Source of the DNA: Rhizobium sp. NZLR1
Lineage (GTDB): Bacteria > Pseudomonadota > Alphaproteobacteria > Rhizobiales > Rhizobiaceae
NCBI RefSeq assembly: GCF_017357385.1
Contig: NZ_CP071634.1
Coordinates: forward strand, 372,001-436,000
Length of the DNA: 64,000 nucleotides
Reading direction: 5' to 3'
Part shown: positions 42,922 through 50,424 of the stretch, one piece after another
Position numbering within the stretch: the first letter of the stretch is position 1
Layout of the letters: each line of letters opens with the position of its first letter
Notes under the pieces: model-generated
The model's input: only the letters and a program-made list of their open reading frames with translations
What the model was told of the DNA's origin: nothing
The model's database searches: none
Program-made: the position numbers and the translations under genes

Positions 42922-43695
42922 ATGATGCAGAAGAAAGCGCCGGACTTCAGCCTTGAGGGCAAGGTGACTTTGGTGACGGGAGCGAGCCGTGGCATCGGTC
43001 GAGCTTGCGCGCTTGCCTGTGCCGCAGCAGGCTCCGATATTGTTTTGGGGGTCCGCGATGTCGCAGCGTCGGCAGGCCTGGTGGCCGAACTCGAGGGGAC
43101 GGGACGAAAAGTCATCACTGTTGAACTGGACATTCCCAACAAGGCCCATATCGCACAAGCCGTCGATGCAGCGCTTGCTACATTCGGTCGGGTCGACGTG
43201 CTCATCAACAATGTCGGCGTGGCTCCCGGCAATCTCGCGGAACTCGTCGAGGAGAAGGACCTTGACGAGATCCTCGATGTCAACATTAAGGGCACCTTTC
43301 TGATGACGCAGGCAGTGGGGCGTCACATGATCAAGCGCAATGGGGGCCGGATCATCAACATCAGCTCACAGGCCGGCACCGTGGCCCTGCGCGGCGAGGC
43401 AATCTATTGCATGAGCAAGGCGGCAATCAATCACCTCACGCGCTGCCTTGCAGCCGAATGGGCAGCCTATAATGTCACCGTGAACACCGTATCGCCGACG
43501 TTCATCCACACGGATGGTACAGCACCTTTTCTATCCGATGCCGACAATCGCAAAGCGACGCTCGGTCACATTCCACTCGGCCGGATCGGTGAAACCGATG
43601 ATGTGGTGGGTGCCGTCGTCTTCCTGGCATCGCCGGCTTCGAGCCTGATCACCGGTGCCAACCTGCTGGTGGACGGTGGATGGTCCGTCGCATGA
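42922..43695 (+). CDS. Short-chain dehydrogenase/reductase
   Basis: A 257-residue classical SDR: cofactor site TGASRGIGRA (~19-28), INNVG, catalytic Ser in INISSQAG, Tyr-Lys in YCMSKAA, and C-terminal GANLLVDGGWSV. Substrate not inferable. GGAGG precedes the ATG. The 243-bp region upstream (42679-42921) shows nothing else. Confidence 0.9.
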   Translation: MMQKKAPDFSLEGKVTLVTGASRGIGRACALACAAAGSDIVLGVRDVAASAGLVAELEGTGRKVITVELDIPNKAHIAQAVDAALATFGRVDVLINNVGVAPGNLAELVEEKDLDEILDVNIKGTFLMTQAVGRHMIKRNGGRIINISSQAGTVALRGEAIYCMSKAAINHLTRCLAAEWAAYNVTVNTVSPTFIHTDGTAPFLSDADNRKATLGHIPLGRIGETDDVVGAVVFLASPASSLITGANLLVDGGWSVA

Positions 43696-43697
43696 GG

Positions 43698-43719
43698 CCG
43701 AGGCTGCTACACGCCTCGG
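43698..43719 (+). terminator. Possible terminator hairpin after the SDR gene
   Basis: A 7-bp stem CCGAGGC / GCCTCGG with an 8-nt loop begins two bases after the SDR stop. No T tract follows, so it may only protect the transcript end. Confidence 0.4.
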
Positions 43720-43766
43720 ACAATCTGACATAGAGGTGGCTCATCGCGTCCCGCTGGCCATGCTGA

Positions 43767-44213
43767 CTAGGCTCCGGCTGGTACAAGAATCATCGATCGA
43801 ACTTTTTCGAGTGGATGAAAAGCCGTTCGTCCACCCCATGAGATGAAGACGCCAGTCCTACCCTGAAAAGCCAGGGCGTTTGTGTAATAGCAGTCGTTGG
43901 TCAGGATGTCGTAGCGGGCCGTCGCGTAGCGAAATGCGAAAAATGTGCTGCCATAACCCACACCGATCGACATGATGATGCCGAGCGGCAAGGCGAGCAG
44001 CGGTAACCTGCGCTGCCGGACATCCGCCAGCCAGAGGCCCGCTGCCGCGAGAATACCTGGGATGACCGACATGGCGATGAAGACGAGGTCAGGTGAAGCG
44101 GGTGCTCCGAAGTCGTCGTCTACGTAAAGCGCCCGGCCAAACTCCATCACCACAGGCATGAAGCGCGCAAAGGCGATTGACAGGATCAGAACACAGATAA
44201 TGCGAACACGCAC
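43767..44213 (-). CDS. Small membrane protein, function unknown
   Basis: A 148-residue protein with hydrophobic segments at ~4-22, ~43-63 and ~72-92 and a polar C-terminal third containing two cysteines. No family recognised. A 287-bp region on its 5' side (44214-44500) is otherwise featureless. Confidence 0.55.
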   Translation of the reverse strand: MRVRIICVLILSIAFARFMPVVMEFGRALYVDDDFGAPASPDLVFIAMSVIPGILAAAGLWLADVRQRRLPLLALPLGIIMSIGVGYGSTFFAFRYATARYDILTNDCYYTNALAFQGRTGVFISWGGRTAFHPLEKVRSMILVPAGA

Positions 44214-44500
44214 GGGTCCGCTCCCAAGCTAAACCGACCTTCGACAATTGCGGCAATCATACGATCAACTGGCTCCGCTGCCATGGGCTTGCACGCCTGA
44301 GTTAATTTCGAAGTTAATAATCCATCTATCGGGTTGTGGGGCTGTTAGGCGATATCCCGAAACTTAGCGACATCTCGCGCCGGCCAGCGCCGGTTGGAAG
44401 AAGGCGGATCGCCGAACTCTATCGCATGCCTAAACTCCTTCAGCGATAAGTTGTCTTTTAAGGAGTGTGCCTTACTGTCCTCGTATCGGAGGAGTGGATC

Positions 44501-44683
44501 ATGACGATGATAGTTTCGGCTCTTATCGGGGTGGCATTAGGCATCGCCTTATTGGCAGCGGTTTTTCTCTTTGCTTTTCGTCGCAAGGTCACCAACAAGT
44601 CGACCACGAAATCGGCCGATAACTACGACGTGTTTGATAAGGACCCGAGCTTCTACAGCTCCTATGACGTATCCGATAAATAA
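44501..44683 (+). CDS. 60-residue single-pass membrane protein
   Basis: One hydrophobic helix (VSALIGVALGIALLAAVFLFAF split at 20) followed by a basic stop-transfer RRK and a polar, Ser/Asp/Tyr-rich tail ending SSYDVSDK. GGAGGAG stands seven bases upstream of ATG 44501, strongly supporting translation. Function unknown. Confidence 0.6.
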   Translation: MTMIVSALIGVALGIALLAAVFLFAFRRKVTNKSTTKSADNYDVFDKDPSFYSSYDVSDK

Positions 44684-44831
44684 ACCGGGCGACTCCACGT
44701 GGCCTATTTTCGCGCCATTCTACTTCAAGAACAATTCAAGCAAAGTGGGACTGGAACACCGGTTACTGTAGACTGCGAGCGCGAGCTTATACGCGTCCGC
44801 TAAGTAGCGACCGTTGGCGTCCCGAGTGTCG

Positions 44832-45716
44832 CTAGCCAAACCGTTCCACCAGGAAATCGATCACCGTCCGCAACATCGCTGTCGGCCGGCGGTTCGGCGG
44901 ATAGACGAGGGACATCGGAACGGGCTTGTAGGACCATTCCGGCAGCACCTGCTCAAGCCGTCCTTCGACGATATCAGCGGCGAGCAGCAGTTCCGGCTGA
45001 AGCACAATTCCCGCGCCGCTGAGCGCTGCCATGCGAAGTGCTGCCCCCTGGTTGGTGGAGAATTTTCCGGAAATCAACACGTCACGCATTTCGCCTCCCG
45101 GCCCGACCAGGTGCCAGCGATCCTGCATGCGCCAATAGGAGTGGCCGAGGCAGAGATGGTTCGTCAGAGCCTCAGGCGAGGCCGGCCGGCCATGGCGGGC
45201 GAGATAATCCGGCGCGGCAGCGAGAATCCGCCGGTAGGGCGTGAGCGGGCGGGCGACCAGGCTGTCGTCGGATAACGGTCCGATGTGGATGCCGAGCTCG
45301 AACCCCTCGCCGACGAGGTCATGGACATTGTTGTCGAGCGACAGCTCGATGCTGACGTCGGGATAGGCGTTCTGGTAATCGATCAGCGCCGGCACCAGGA
45401 TCTGCGTCCCGAAGCTGACCGGTGCCACCAACCGAAGCCGGCCGCGCGGCGCCGATTGCAGCTCGCTCGCCGAAGCCTCGGCCAGCGCCACTTCGGAAAG
45501 CGCGCGTTTGCAGCGCTCGTAATAGAGCTGGCCAACCTCTGTGAGCTGATGGCGTCGGGTGGTGCGATGGATCAGCTTCGCCCCGAGCCGGGTCTCGATG
45601 GTCTTGATGTGCTTGGCGACCATGGCAGGCGACACTTGCGCGATCTCCGCGGCGGCCGCGAAACTGCCGTTGTCGATGACCCTGACAAACATCGCCATGC
45701 CGGCCAGCTTGTCCAT
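44832..45716 (-). CDS. LysR-family regulator, divergent from the tautomerase gene
   Basis: A 294-residue regulator with winged helix at ~5-60 (NGSFAAAAEIAQVSPAMVAKH) and effector-binding domain. It is divergent from the 4-oxalocrotonate tautomerase-like gene (125-bp gap) and may control it. Confidence 0.86.
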   Translation of the reverse strand: MDKLAGMAMFVRVIDNGSFAAAAEIAQVSPAMVAKHIKTIETRLGAKLIHRTTRRHQLTEVGQLYYERCKRALSEVALAEASASELQSAPRGRLRLVAPVSFGTQILVPALIDYQNAYPDVSIELSLDNNVHDLVGEGFELGIHIGPLSDDSLVARPLTPYRRILAAAPDYLARHGRPASPEALTNHLCLGHSYWRMQDRWHLVGPGGEMRDVLISGKFSTNQGAALRMAALSGAGIVLQPELLLAADIVEGRLEQVLPEWSYKPVPMSLVYPPNRRPTAMLRTVIDFLVERFG

Positions 45717-45829
45717 GATTGCCTACCTGTTGGTTTCGAATGACGATACCGGCAGCTTATTTATCAACCTCAGCATTTGCAAGATAGTGGTCACGCCCGA
45801 GCCAAGGCGACTGATATAACCAACATGAC

Positions 45830-45951
45830 CAAGGAGAAAACATGCCTATTCTTCATCTGCAGATGCATCCCGGCCGCACCGACGATCAGAAACGCGCCTT
45901 CGCCCGGGAAGCGACGAAGGCCGCCGTCGAGACGCTGGCATGCCCGCCGGA
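45830..45951 (+). repeat. Direct repeat, copy 1 (5' part of the tautomerase gene)
   Basis: About 120 bp from GGAGAAAACATGC through CTGGCATGCCCGCCG is repeated at 48228-48352 with roughly a dozen mismatches. The two copies are in the same orientation and flank the adenylate cyclase gene. Confidence 0.75.
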
Positions 45952-46027
45952 ATCGGTGGAAATCCTCATAACGGAGATCGCCAAGGATTCCTGGGCGGTA
46001 GGCGGCAAGCTGAAATCCGAGGCCTGA
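45842..46027 (+). CDS. 4-oxalocrotonate tautomerase-like protein
   Basis: A 61-residue single-domain tautomerase, standard size. The catalytic Pro follows Met1 (MPILHLQMHPGR) and residues DDQKRAFAREATKAAVETL form the following helix. Such enzymes tautomerise enols; the substrate here is unknown. A truncated second copy lies 2.4 kb downstream. Confidence 0.85.
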   Translation: MPILHLQMHPGRTDDQKRAFAREATKAAVETLACPPESVEILITEIAKDSWAVGGKLKSEA

Positions 46028-46032
46028 GAGAC

Positions 46033-46064
46033 GTCCCGCAGCATCGAAGCTCGAGCTGCGGGAC
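46033..46064 (+). terminator. Hairpin after the tautomerase gene
   Basis: A perfect 10-bp stem GTCCCGCAGC / GCTGCGGGAC with a 12-nt loop starts five bases after the stop codon; no T tract follows. It opens the 337-bp gene-free leader (46028-46364) before the adenylate cyclase gene, in which nothing else is evident. Confidence 0.5.
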
Positions 46065-46364
46065 GCCGCCATGCTGTTGGACAGGGAGCCGGCACGCGGC
46101 TCCCGTGTTGACCGCGTCGAGCGACCGGTTGACTTACTGGCTGCTGCGAATCCACCGCCCGCAAGCTGGGGGCACCTGGCTTCGCCCGGACTTAGGCTTT
46201 CCGCGCATTTGAGCCATGGCGGAGTCTGCCTGAAAGCAGACATCGTCGACGAACACGCTGTAGGTCGCAGATGCACCAGAGAACTTGATCTCAGCCGAGA
46301 TCGCCCTGGGCAGAAGTTCCCCTGTCTCTGTCTTCCTGCTATCGTGGAGATGGGGGACGGCTCT

Positions 46365-48134
46365 ATGAGCGAGAATCGCAAGCTGGCCGCAATTCTGGCC
46401 GCGGACGTAGTTGGATACAGCCGGCTCGCCAGCGAGGACGAAGATCGCACCCTGGCAAGGTTGCGGGCACTGCGCAGCGACCTGATCGATCCAACCATCG
46501 CAGTGCACAACGGCCGTGTCATCAAGCGCACTGGTGACGGAGCGCTGGTCGAATTCCGCAGCGTTGTCGATGCCGTGCGCTGCGCCATCGAGGTGCAGAA
46601 CGGCATGGTCGAGCGCAACGCCGGTGTTCAGCAGGATCGGCGCATCGAGTTCCGGATCGGCATCCATCTGGGGGACGTAGTAGAGGAATTCGATGGCGAC
46701 CTGATGGGCGACGGCGTCAACATCGCCTCGCGTCTCGAGGGTATCGCGGCCCCCGGCGCTATTTGCCTGTCCGAGGACGCCTATCGCCAGGTCAGGGCGA
46801 GACTCGATCTCTCCGTCAGCGATCTCGGCAACACGCAACTCAAGAACATTGCCGAGCCGATCCGGATCTATTCGCTCCAGGTCGGCACCGCCGCGGAGGT
46901 AAAGCCAGGAGTGACCGCCGCCGTTGCTCCTGCGCCGGCCGCATTGCCGTTGGACCTCTCGATTGCCGTGCTGCCATTCGTCAACATGAGCGGCGATGCC
47001 GAGCAGGAGTACTTCGCTGACGGCATCTCCGAAGATATCATCACAGCTCTATCGAAGCTGTCGCAGCTGTTTGTCATCGCTCGCAACTCGTCGTTTACCT
47101 TCAAGGGCCGGAACGTGAACGTGCAGGAAGTGGGCGACAGCCTCAAGGTGCGCTACGTGCTGGAAGGAAGCGTCCGCAAATCAGGCAACAAGGTGAGGAT
47201 CACCGCGCAGCTGATTGATGCCACTACCGGCGGGCATCAGTGGGCGGAGCGTTTCGATCGCGACCTGACCGATATCTTCGCAGTGCAGGATGACGTCACG
47301 CAGCAGATCGTCGGCGCTCTGGAACTCAAGCTGACGGCCGGGGACCAGCAGCGGCTCGCGACCGAGCAAACTCAAAATCTGGAAGCCTATGACTGCTTCC
47401 TGCGGGGCCGTGAACACATGTGGCGGCTGACGAGAGAGCAGAACATTCAGGGCCGGCAATTGCTGCAGCGCGCCGTCGATCTGGACCCGAAATTCGCCCC
47501 GGCGCACGCCTTCCTCGCCGTCACGCACGGGCTGGCCTACGTTAACCAGTGGAGCCGATCGCCGTCGAAATCGCTGGAACAGGCGACCGAGGCTGCGACG
47601 CTGGCGGTGGCGCTCGACGATCGGTATCCGTACGCACATTGGGCGCTGGCCGTCGTCAACTTGTACCTGCGACGACTTGACGTGGCCATCCGCGAGGCTG
47701 AACGCGCGATCGCGCTTGCTCCCAATCTTGTCGAGGGCCACGAGAGCCTCGGAAACGCGCTGCACTATGCGGGCAGATCCGACGAGGCCCTCGTCTCCTT
47801 CGAGCGGGCGATGGCCCTGAATCCATATTATCCAGACATTTTTCTGCACTTCCACGCGCAGGCGATGTTCCAGTTGGGCAGGTACGAGGAGGCCGTTGTC
47901 TTCCTGAAGCGACGACTAGTCCGCAATCCAGCCACCGACATCTCACGTGTGTTGCTGGCGGCGAGCTATGGTCACTTGGGCTGCTTGGCGGAGGCGCGGG
48001 GGCAGTGGGAGGAAGTGTTCCGGATCAATCCCGATTATTCCCTGGAGCACAGGCGCAAAGTGCTGCCCTACAAGAACCCTGCCGATTTCGAGCGCATTGT
48101 GGACGGACTGCGCAAAGCTGGCCTCACCGAGTGA
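46365..48134 (+). CDS. Class III adenylate cyclase with TolB-like and TPR domains
   Basis: A 589-residue protein: cyclase catalytic domain (~5-170) with metal-binding AADVVGYSRLASEDE and RTGDGALVEF, GIHLGDVV and GDGVNIASRL; a FlgO/TolB-like segment (~200-330, LSIAVLPFVNMSGDAEQEYFADG cut at 20); then TPR-type repeats (~345-560). This architecture is expanded in rhizobia and makes cAMP in response to unknown partners bound by the repeats. ATG 46365 follows GGGGGACGG; an in-frame ATG five codons earlier is possible. It sits between two copies of the tautomerase sequence. Confidence 0.85.
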   Translation: MSENRKLAAILAADVVGYSRLASEDEDRTLARLRALRSDLIDPTIAVHNGRVIKRTGDGALVEFRSVVDAVRCAIEVQNGMVERNAGVQQDRRIEFRIGIHLGDVVEEFDGDLMGDGVNIASRLEGIAAPGAICLSEDAYRQVRARLDLSVSDLGNTQLKNIAEPIRIYSLQVGTAAEVKPGVTAAVAPAPAALPLDLSIAVLPFVNMSGDAEQEYFADGISEDIITALSKLSQLFVIARNSSFTFKGRNVNVQEVGDSLKVRYVLEGSVRKSGNKVRITAQLIDATTGGHQWAERFDRDLTDIFAVQDDVTQQIVGALELKLTAGDQQRLATEQTQNLEAYDCFLRGREHMWRLTREQNIQGRQLLQRAVDLDPKFAPAHAFLAVTHGLAYVNQWSRSPSKSLEQATEAATLAVALDDRYPYAHWALAVVNLYLRRLDVAIREAERAIALAPNLVEGHESLGNALHYAGRSDEALVSFERAMALNPYYPDIFLHFHAQAMFQLGRYEEAVVFLKRRLVRNPATDISRVLLAASYGHLGCLAEARGQWEEVFRINPDYSLEHRRKVLPYKNPADFERIVDGLRKAGLTE

Positions 48135-48227
48135 TTGCATTCCATCGCCGGCAGTCGTCCCACAGCTTCCGTACGGCTCTAGAGCACGCCGCCTTGTATC
48201 TGGTTCGCCTCAGATTGTGCGAACGAA

Positions 48228-48352
48228 CATCGAGAAAACATGCATATTCTTCACCTGCAGATGCATCCCGGCCGAACCGACGATCAGAAACGCGCCTTCG
48301 CCCGCGAAGCGACCAAGGCCGCCGTCGAAACGCTGGCATGCCCGCCAGCGAC
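48228..48352 (+). pseudogene. Truncated tautomerase copy (direct repeat, copy 2)
   Basis: Repeats the first ~36 codons of the tautomerase at 45842 almost exactly (HILHLQMHPGRTDDQKRAF...) but ends at ACPP, before the second half of the protein. The catalytic Pro1 is His here, so it would be inactive. The frame stays open and reads through into the ArsR gene, giving a hypothetical 162-residue fusion. Confidence 0.75.
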
Positions 48353-48389
48353 ACCAGAAAGTCGTCTCGAAAACAGGCTTGCGAATCAG

Positions 48390-48405
48390 ATAAGTGTATG
48401 CTTAT
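48390..48405. promoter_or_regulatory. ArsR-type operator candidate
   Basis: ATAAG-TGTATG-CTTAT is a perfect dyad of 5-bp arms nine bases upstream of the ArsR ATG, the usual form and place of an autoregulatory ArsR/SmtB site. Confidence 0.5.
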
Positions 48406-48413
48406 GTGTTGGC

Positions 48414-48728
48414 ATGATCGAGAATGACTTTTTCCGAGCTCTGGCAGACCCGACCCGCCGCGCGATTTTCGAGAAGCTGGCGGCGGGGAGCATGAACGCC
48501 AGCGCCTTGCGTGAAGGCATGGAGATCAGCCAGCCGGCAATGTCGCAACACCTTGCAGTTCTGCGGAGTGCAAAGCTCGTGAGGGAACAACGACAGGGGC
48601 GTTTCGTGAATTACGAAGTCGATCCCGATGGGTTGGCTCTCATCGCCCAGTGGCTCGCAAAATACCGCGCCTATTGGCCGGAGCGTATCGCAGCACTCAA
48701 AGTCTTGCTGAAGGACATGGATCAATGA
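48414..48728 (+). CDS. ArsR-family regulator
   Basis: A 104-residue winged-helix repressor (FFRALADPTRRAIFEKLAAG, then MEISQPAMSQHLAVLRSAKLV). No metal-binding cysteine pair is seen, as in the ArsR members paired with SRPBCC proteins. ATG 48414 lies after a likely operator; the upstream frame is the truncated tautomerase. Stop overlaps the next start (ATGA). Confidence 0.87.
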   Translation: MIENDFFRALADPTRRAIFEKLAAGSMNASALREGMEISQPAMSQHLAVLRSAKLVREQRQGRFVNYEVDPDGLALIAQWLAKYRAYWPERIAALKVLLKDMDQ

Positions 48729-49084
48729 ACGAAGGGAAGACCAAGGAGCAGGATAGCAGCGTCGAGCAGGAATTTGACTTGAGCGATCCGCCGCAAAAGG
48801 TCTGGCGCGCTGTCACCGTTCCCGAATTTCGGGAAAGGTGGTTGCCAAAGGAGGCATTGGCCGATCCCGATGCGATCGCCGTCACCCCCGGCCAAGAAGT
48901 CCGCTACAAGCTGCGCGACGACAGCCCACCATTCCTTGAAAGCACCGTGACGTTCACGATCACACCGAACGCGACGGGCGGAACCTGCCTTCGGATCGTC
49001 CACGAACTGACGGATGCAAGATTCGACCGAATGGCGAGGACGGCCGTAAACAGCAACAGCCCGCCCCTCATGCTCGCCGCCTGA
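48725..49084 (+). CDS. SRPBCC (AHSA1-like) domain protein
   Basis: A 119-residue START/Bet v1-fold protein (VEQEFDLSDPPQKVWRAVT ... TFTITPNATGG). ArsR-SRPBCC pairs are common and the second protein probably binds a hydrophobic ligand. It overlaps the ArsR gene, and clpP follows after 45 bp. Confidence 0.78.
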   Translation: MNEGKTKEQDSSVEQEFDLSDPPQKVWRAVTVPEFRERWLPKEALADPDAIAVTPGQEVRYKLRDDSPPFLESTVTFTITPNATGGTCLRIVHELTDARFDRMARTAVNSNSPPLMLAA

Positions 49085-49129
49085 CGCGGCGAGCCTCACC
49101 CTAAAACTCTGGAAGTTTGGAGGTCGCCG

Positions 49130-49741
49130 ATGCGCGAAGCGATGCAGCTCGTCCCTATGGTCATAGAACAGTCCAGCCGGGGGGAACGATCATTCGATAT
49201 TTATTCCCGGCTTCTTCGTGAGCGGATTATCTTTCTCAATGGCGAGGTGAACGACACCGTTTCGGCCCTCGTCTGCGCGCAGCTGCTGTTTCTGGAAGCA
49301 GAAAACCCCAAAAAGCCCATCAACCTCTATATCAATTCGCCGGGCGGCGTCGTGACCAGCGGCCTCGCCATGTATGACACCATGCGCTACATCCGCGCAC
49401 CGGTTCACACGCTCTGCATGGGTACGGCCCGCTCTATGGGATCGTTTCTACTGATGGCGGGCGAGCCGGGCGAGCGGGCCACCCTACCAAATGCAAGCAT
49501 CCTGATCCACCAGCCATCAGGCGGCTTTCAGGGGCAGGCGTCGGATATGCAAATTCACGCCGAGGAAATCCTGAAAACAAAGCAGCGTATGACACGGCTC
49601 TACGCGGAACATTGCGGGCGCTCCTATGAGGATTTTGAACGCGCCATGGACCGCGACCGCTTCATGACGCCGCAAGAAGCATTGGAATGGGGCTTGATCG
49701 ACAAGATCATGCAGGTCCGCGAAGCCCCGGCCGATCAGTAA
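49130..49741 (+). CDS. clpP: ATP-dependent Clp protease proteolytic subunit (ClpP paralogue)
   Basis: A 203-residue ClpP. Catalytic Ser in [11 protein letters not shown], His in ILIHQPSGG and Asp in MDRDRFM are all present. The sequence [23 protein letters not shown] is canonical. Rhizobia usually have several ClpP; this one may be an alternative, stress-linked form. GGAGG precedes the ATG. Possibly co-transcribed with the ArsR/SRPBCC pair. Confidence 0.93.
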   Translation: MREAMQLVPMVIEQSSRGERSFDIYSRLLRERIIFLNGEVNDTVSALVCAQLLFLEAENPKKPINLYINSPGGVVTSGLAMYDTMRYIRAPVHTLCMGTARSMGSFLLMAGEPGERATLPNASILIHQPSGGFQGQASDMQIHAEEILKTKQRMTRLYAEHCGRSYEDFERAMDRDRFMTPQEALEWGLIDKIMQVREAPADQ

Positions 49742-49885
49742 GGGATATGGCCCCGTTGTCGCAAAAATCCCGATTAACGCGACACTTGTTTTCCTGTCTT
49801 TTGCAACGCCGCAGAATAGACAGTTTCGCGATGCCAGCAATGATCGCTTGTGGCGCAAACCTGCGTCAGCTTCTCGAAATTGGGA

Positions 49886-50197
49886 CTATCTTTGCGCCTT
49901 CGACGGCAGGTCCGGTCGTCGCGCTGCCACGCCCTGCGGGACGAGACAGAGAGCCGCGATGCCCGCCTCTTCGGCCGCACGCAGAAGCGCTTCCCGGAAT
50001 TGTTCCGGGGCAATTTTCCCGCTGATTGCGTCGACGCAGGCTTTCACGGCAGCGACATATTCCTCGCCGTCATCGAAAGGCCAGTCGTTCATCAGGAGAC
50101 GTGCCGCGTCGCCCAGCGTCCATACGATCTTGCGAGACGCCGGACCCCGCAAAGCAAAACCGACCGGCGTGAATGCTGCTGATGTATTCCAGCACAT
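49886..50197 (-). CDS. DUF982 family protein
   Basis: A 103-residue protein with the DUF982 core WTLGDAARLLMNDWP and the following helix region; the family is largely confined to Rhizobiales and often multicopy. Function unknown. The 227-bp gap 50198-50424 contains GGGGATACTGCAGTCCCC at 50218-50235, an imperfect dyad, and nothing else obvious. Confidence 0.75.
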   Translation of the reverse strand: MCWNTSAAFTPVGFALRGPASRKIVWTLGDAARLLMNDWPFDDGEEYVAAVKACVDAISGKIAPEQFREALLRAAEEAGIAALCLVPQGVAARRPDLPSKAQR

Positions 50198-50424
50198 TGT
50201 CCTCGACCCCTCAAGGCGGGGATACTGCAGTCCCCACCTCTAATATACGCACATTTTATGAAAGTTGGAATTGAAATTTGGTGAAGAGTACCGCTTGAGC
50301 GCGAGGCTGCCGAATGAAGAAAAAAGGCGCTCTGCGACCTATTTTCAAGCGCTGCATCGACACGTGTTGCACCGATGGAGGCATGCGGGATTTTTTCCTT
50401 TTCGATCTCGACGCTCCGGTTCAC

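Noticed and set aside
42720..43295. Minus-strand frame opposite the short-chain dehydrogenase
   Set aside because: Antisense to an SDR with complete catalytic motifs; no domain of its own.
48240..48728. 162-residue tautomerase-ArsR fusion protein
   Set aside because: The ArsR gene has its own ATG and an operator-like dyad just upstream; the tautomerase part is a truncated duplicate, so the in-frame join is probably accidental.
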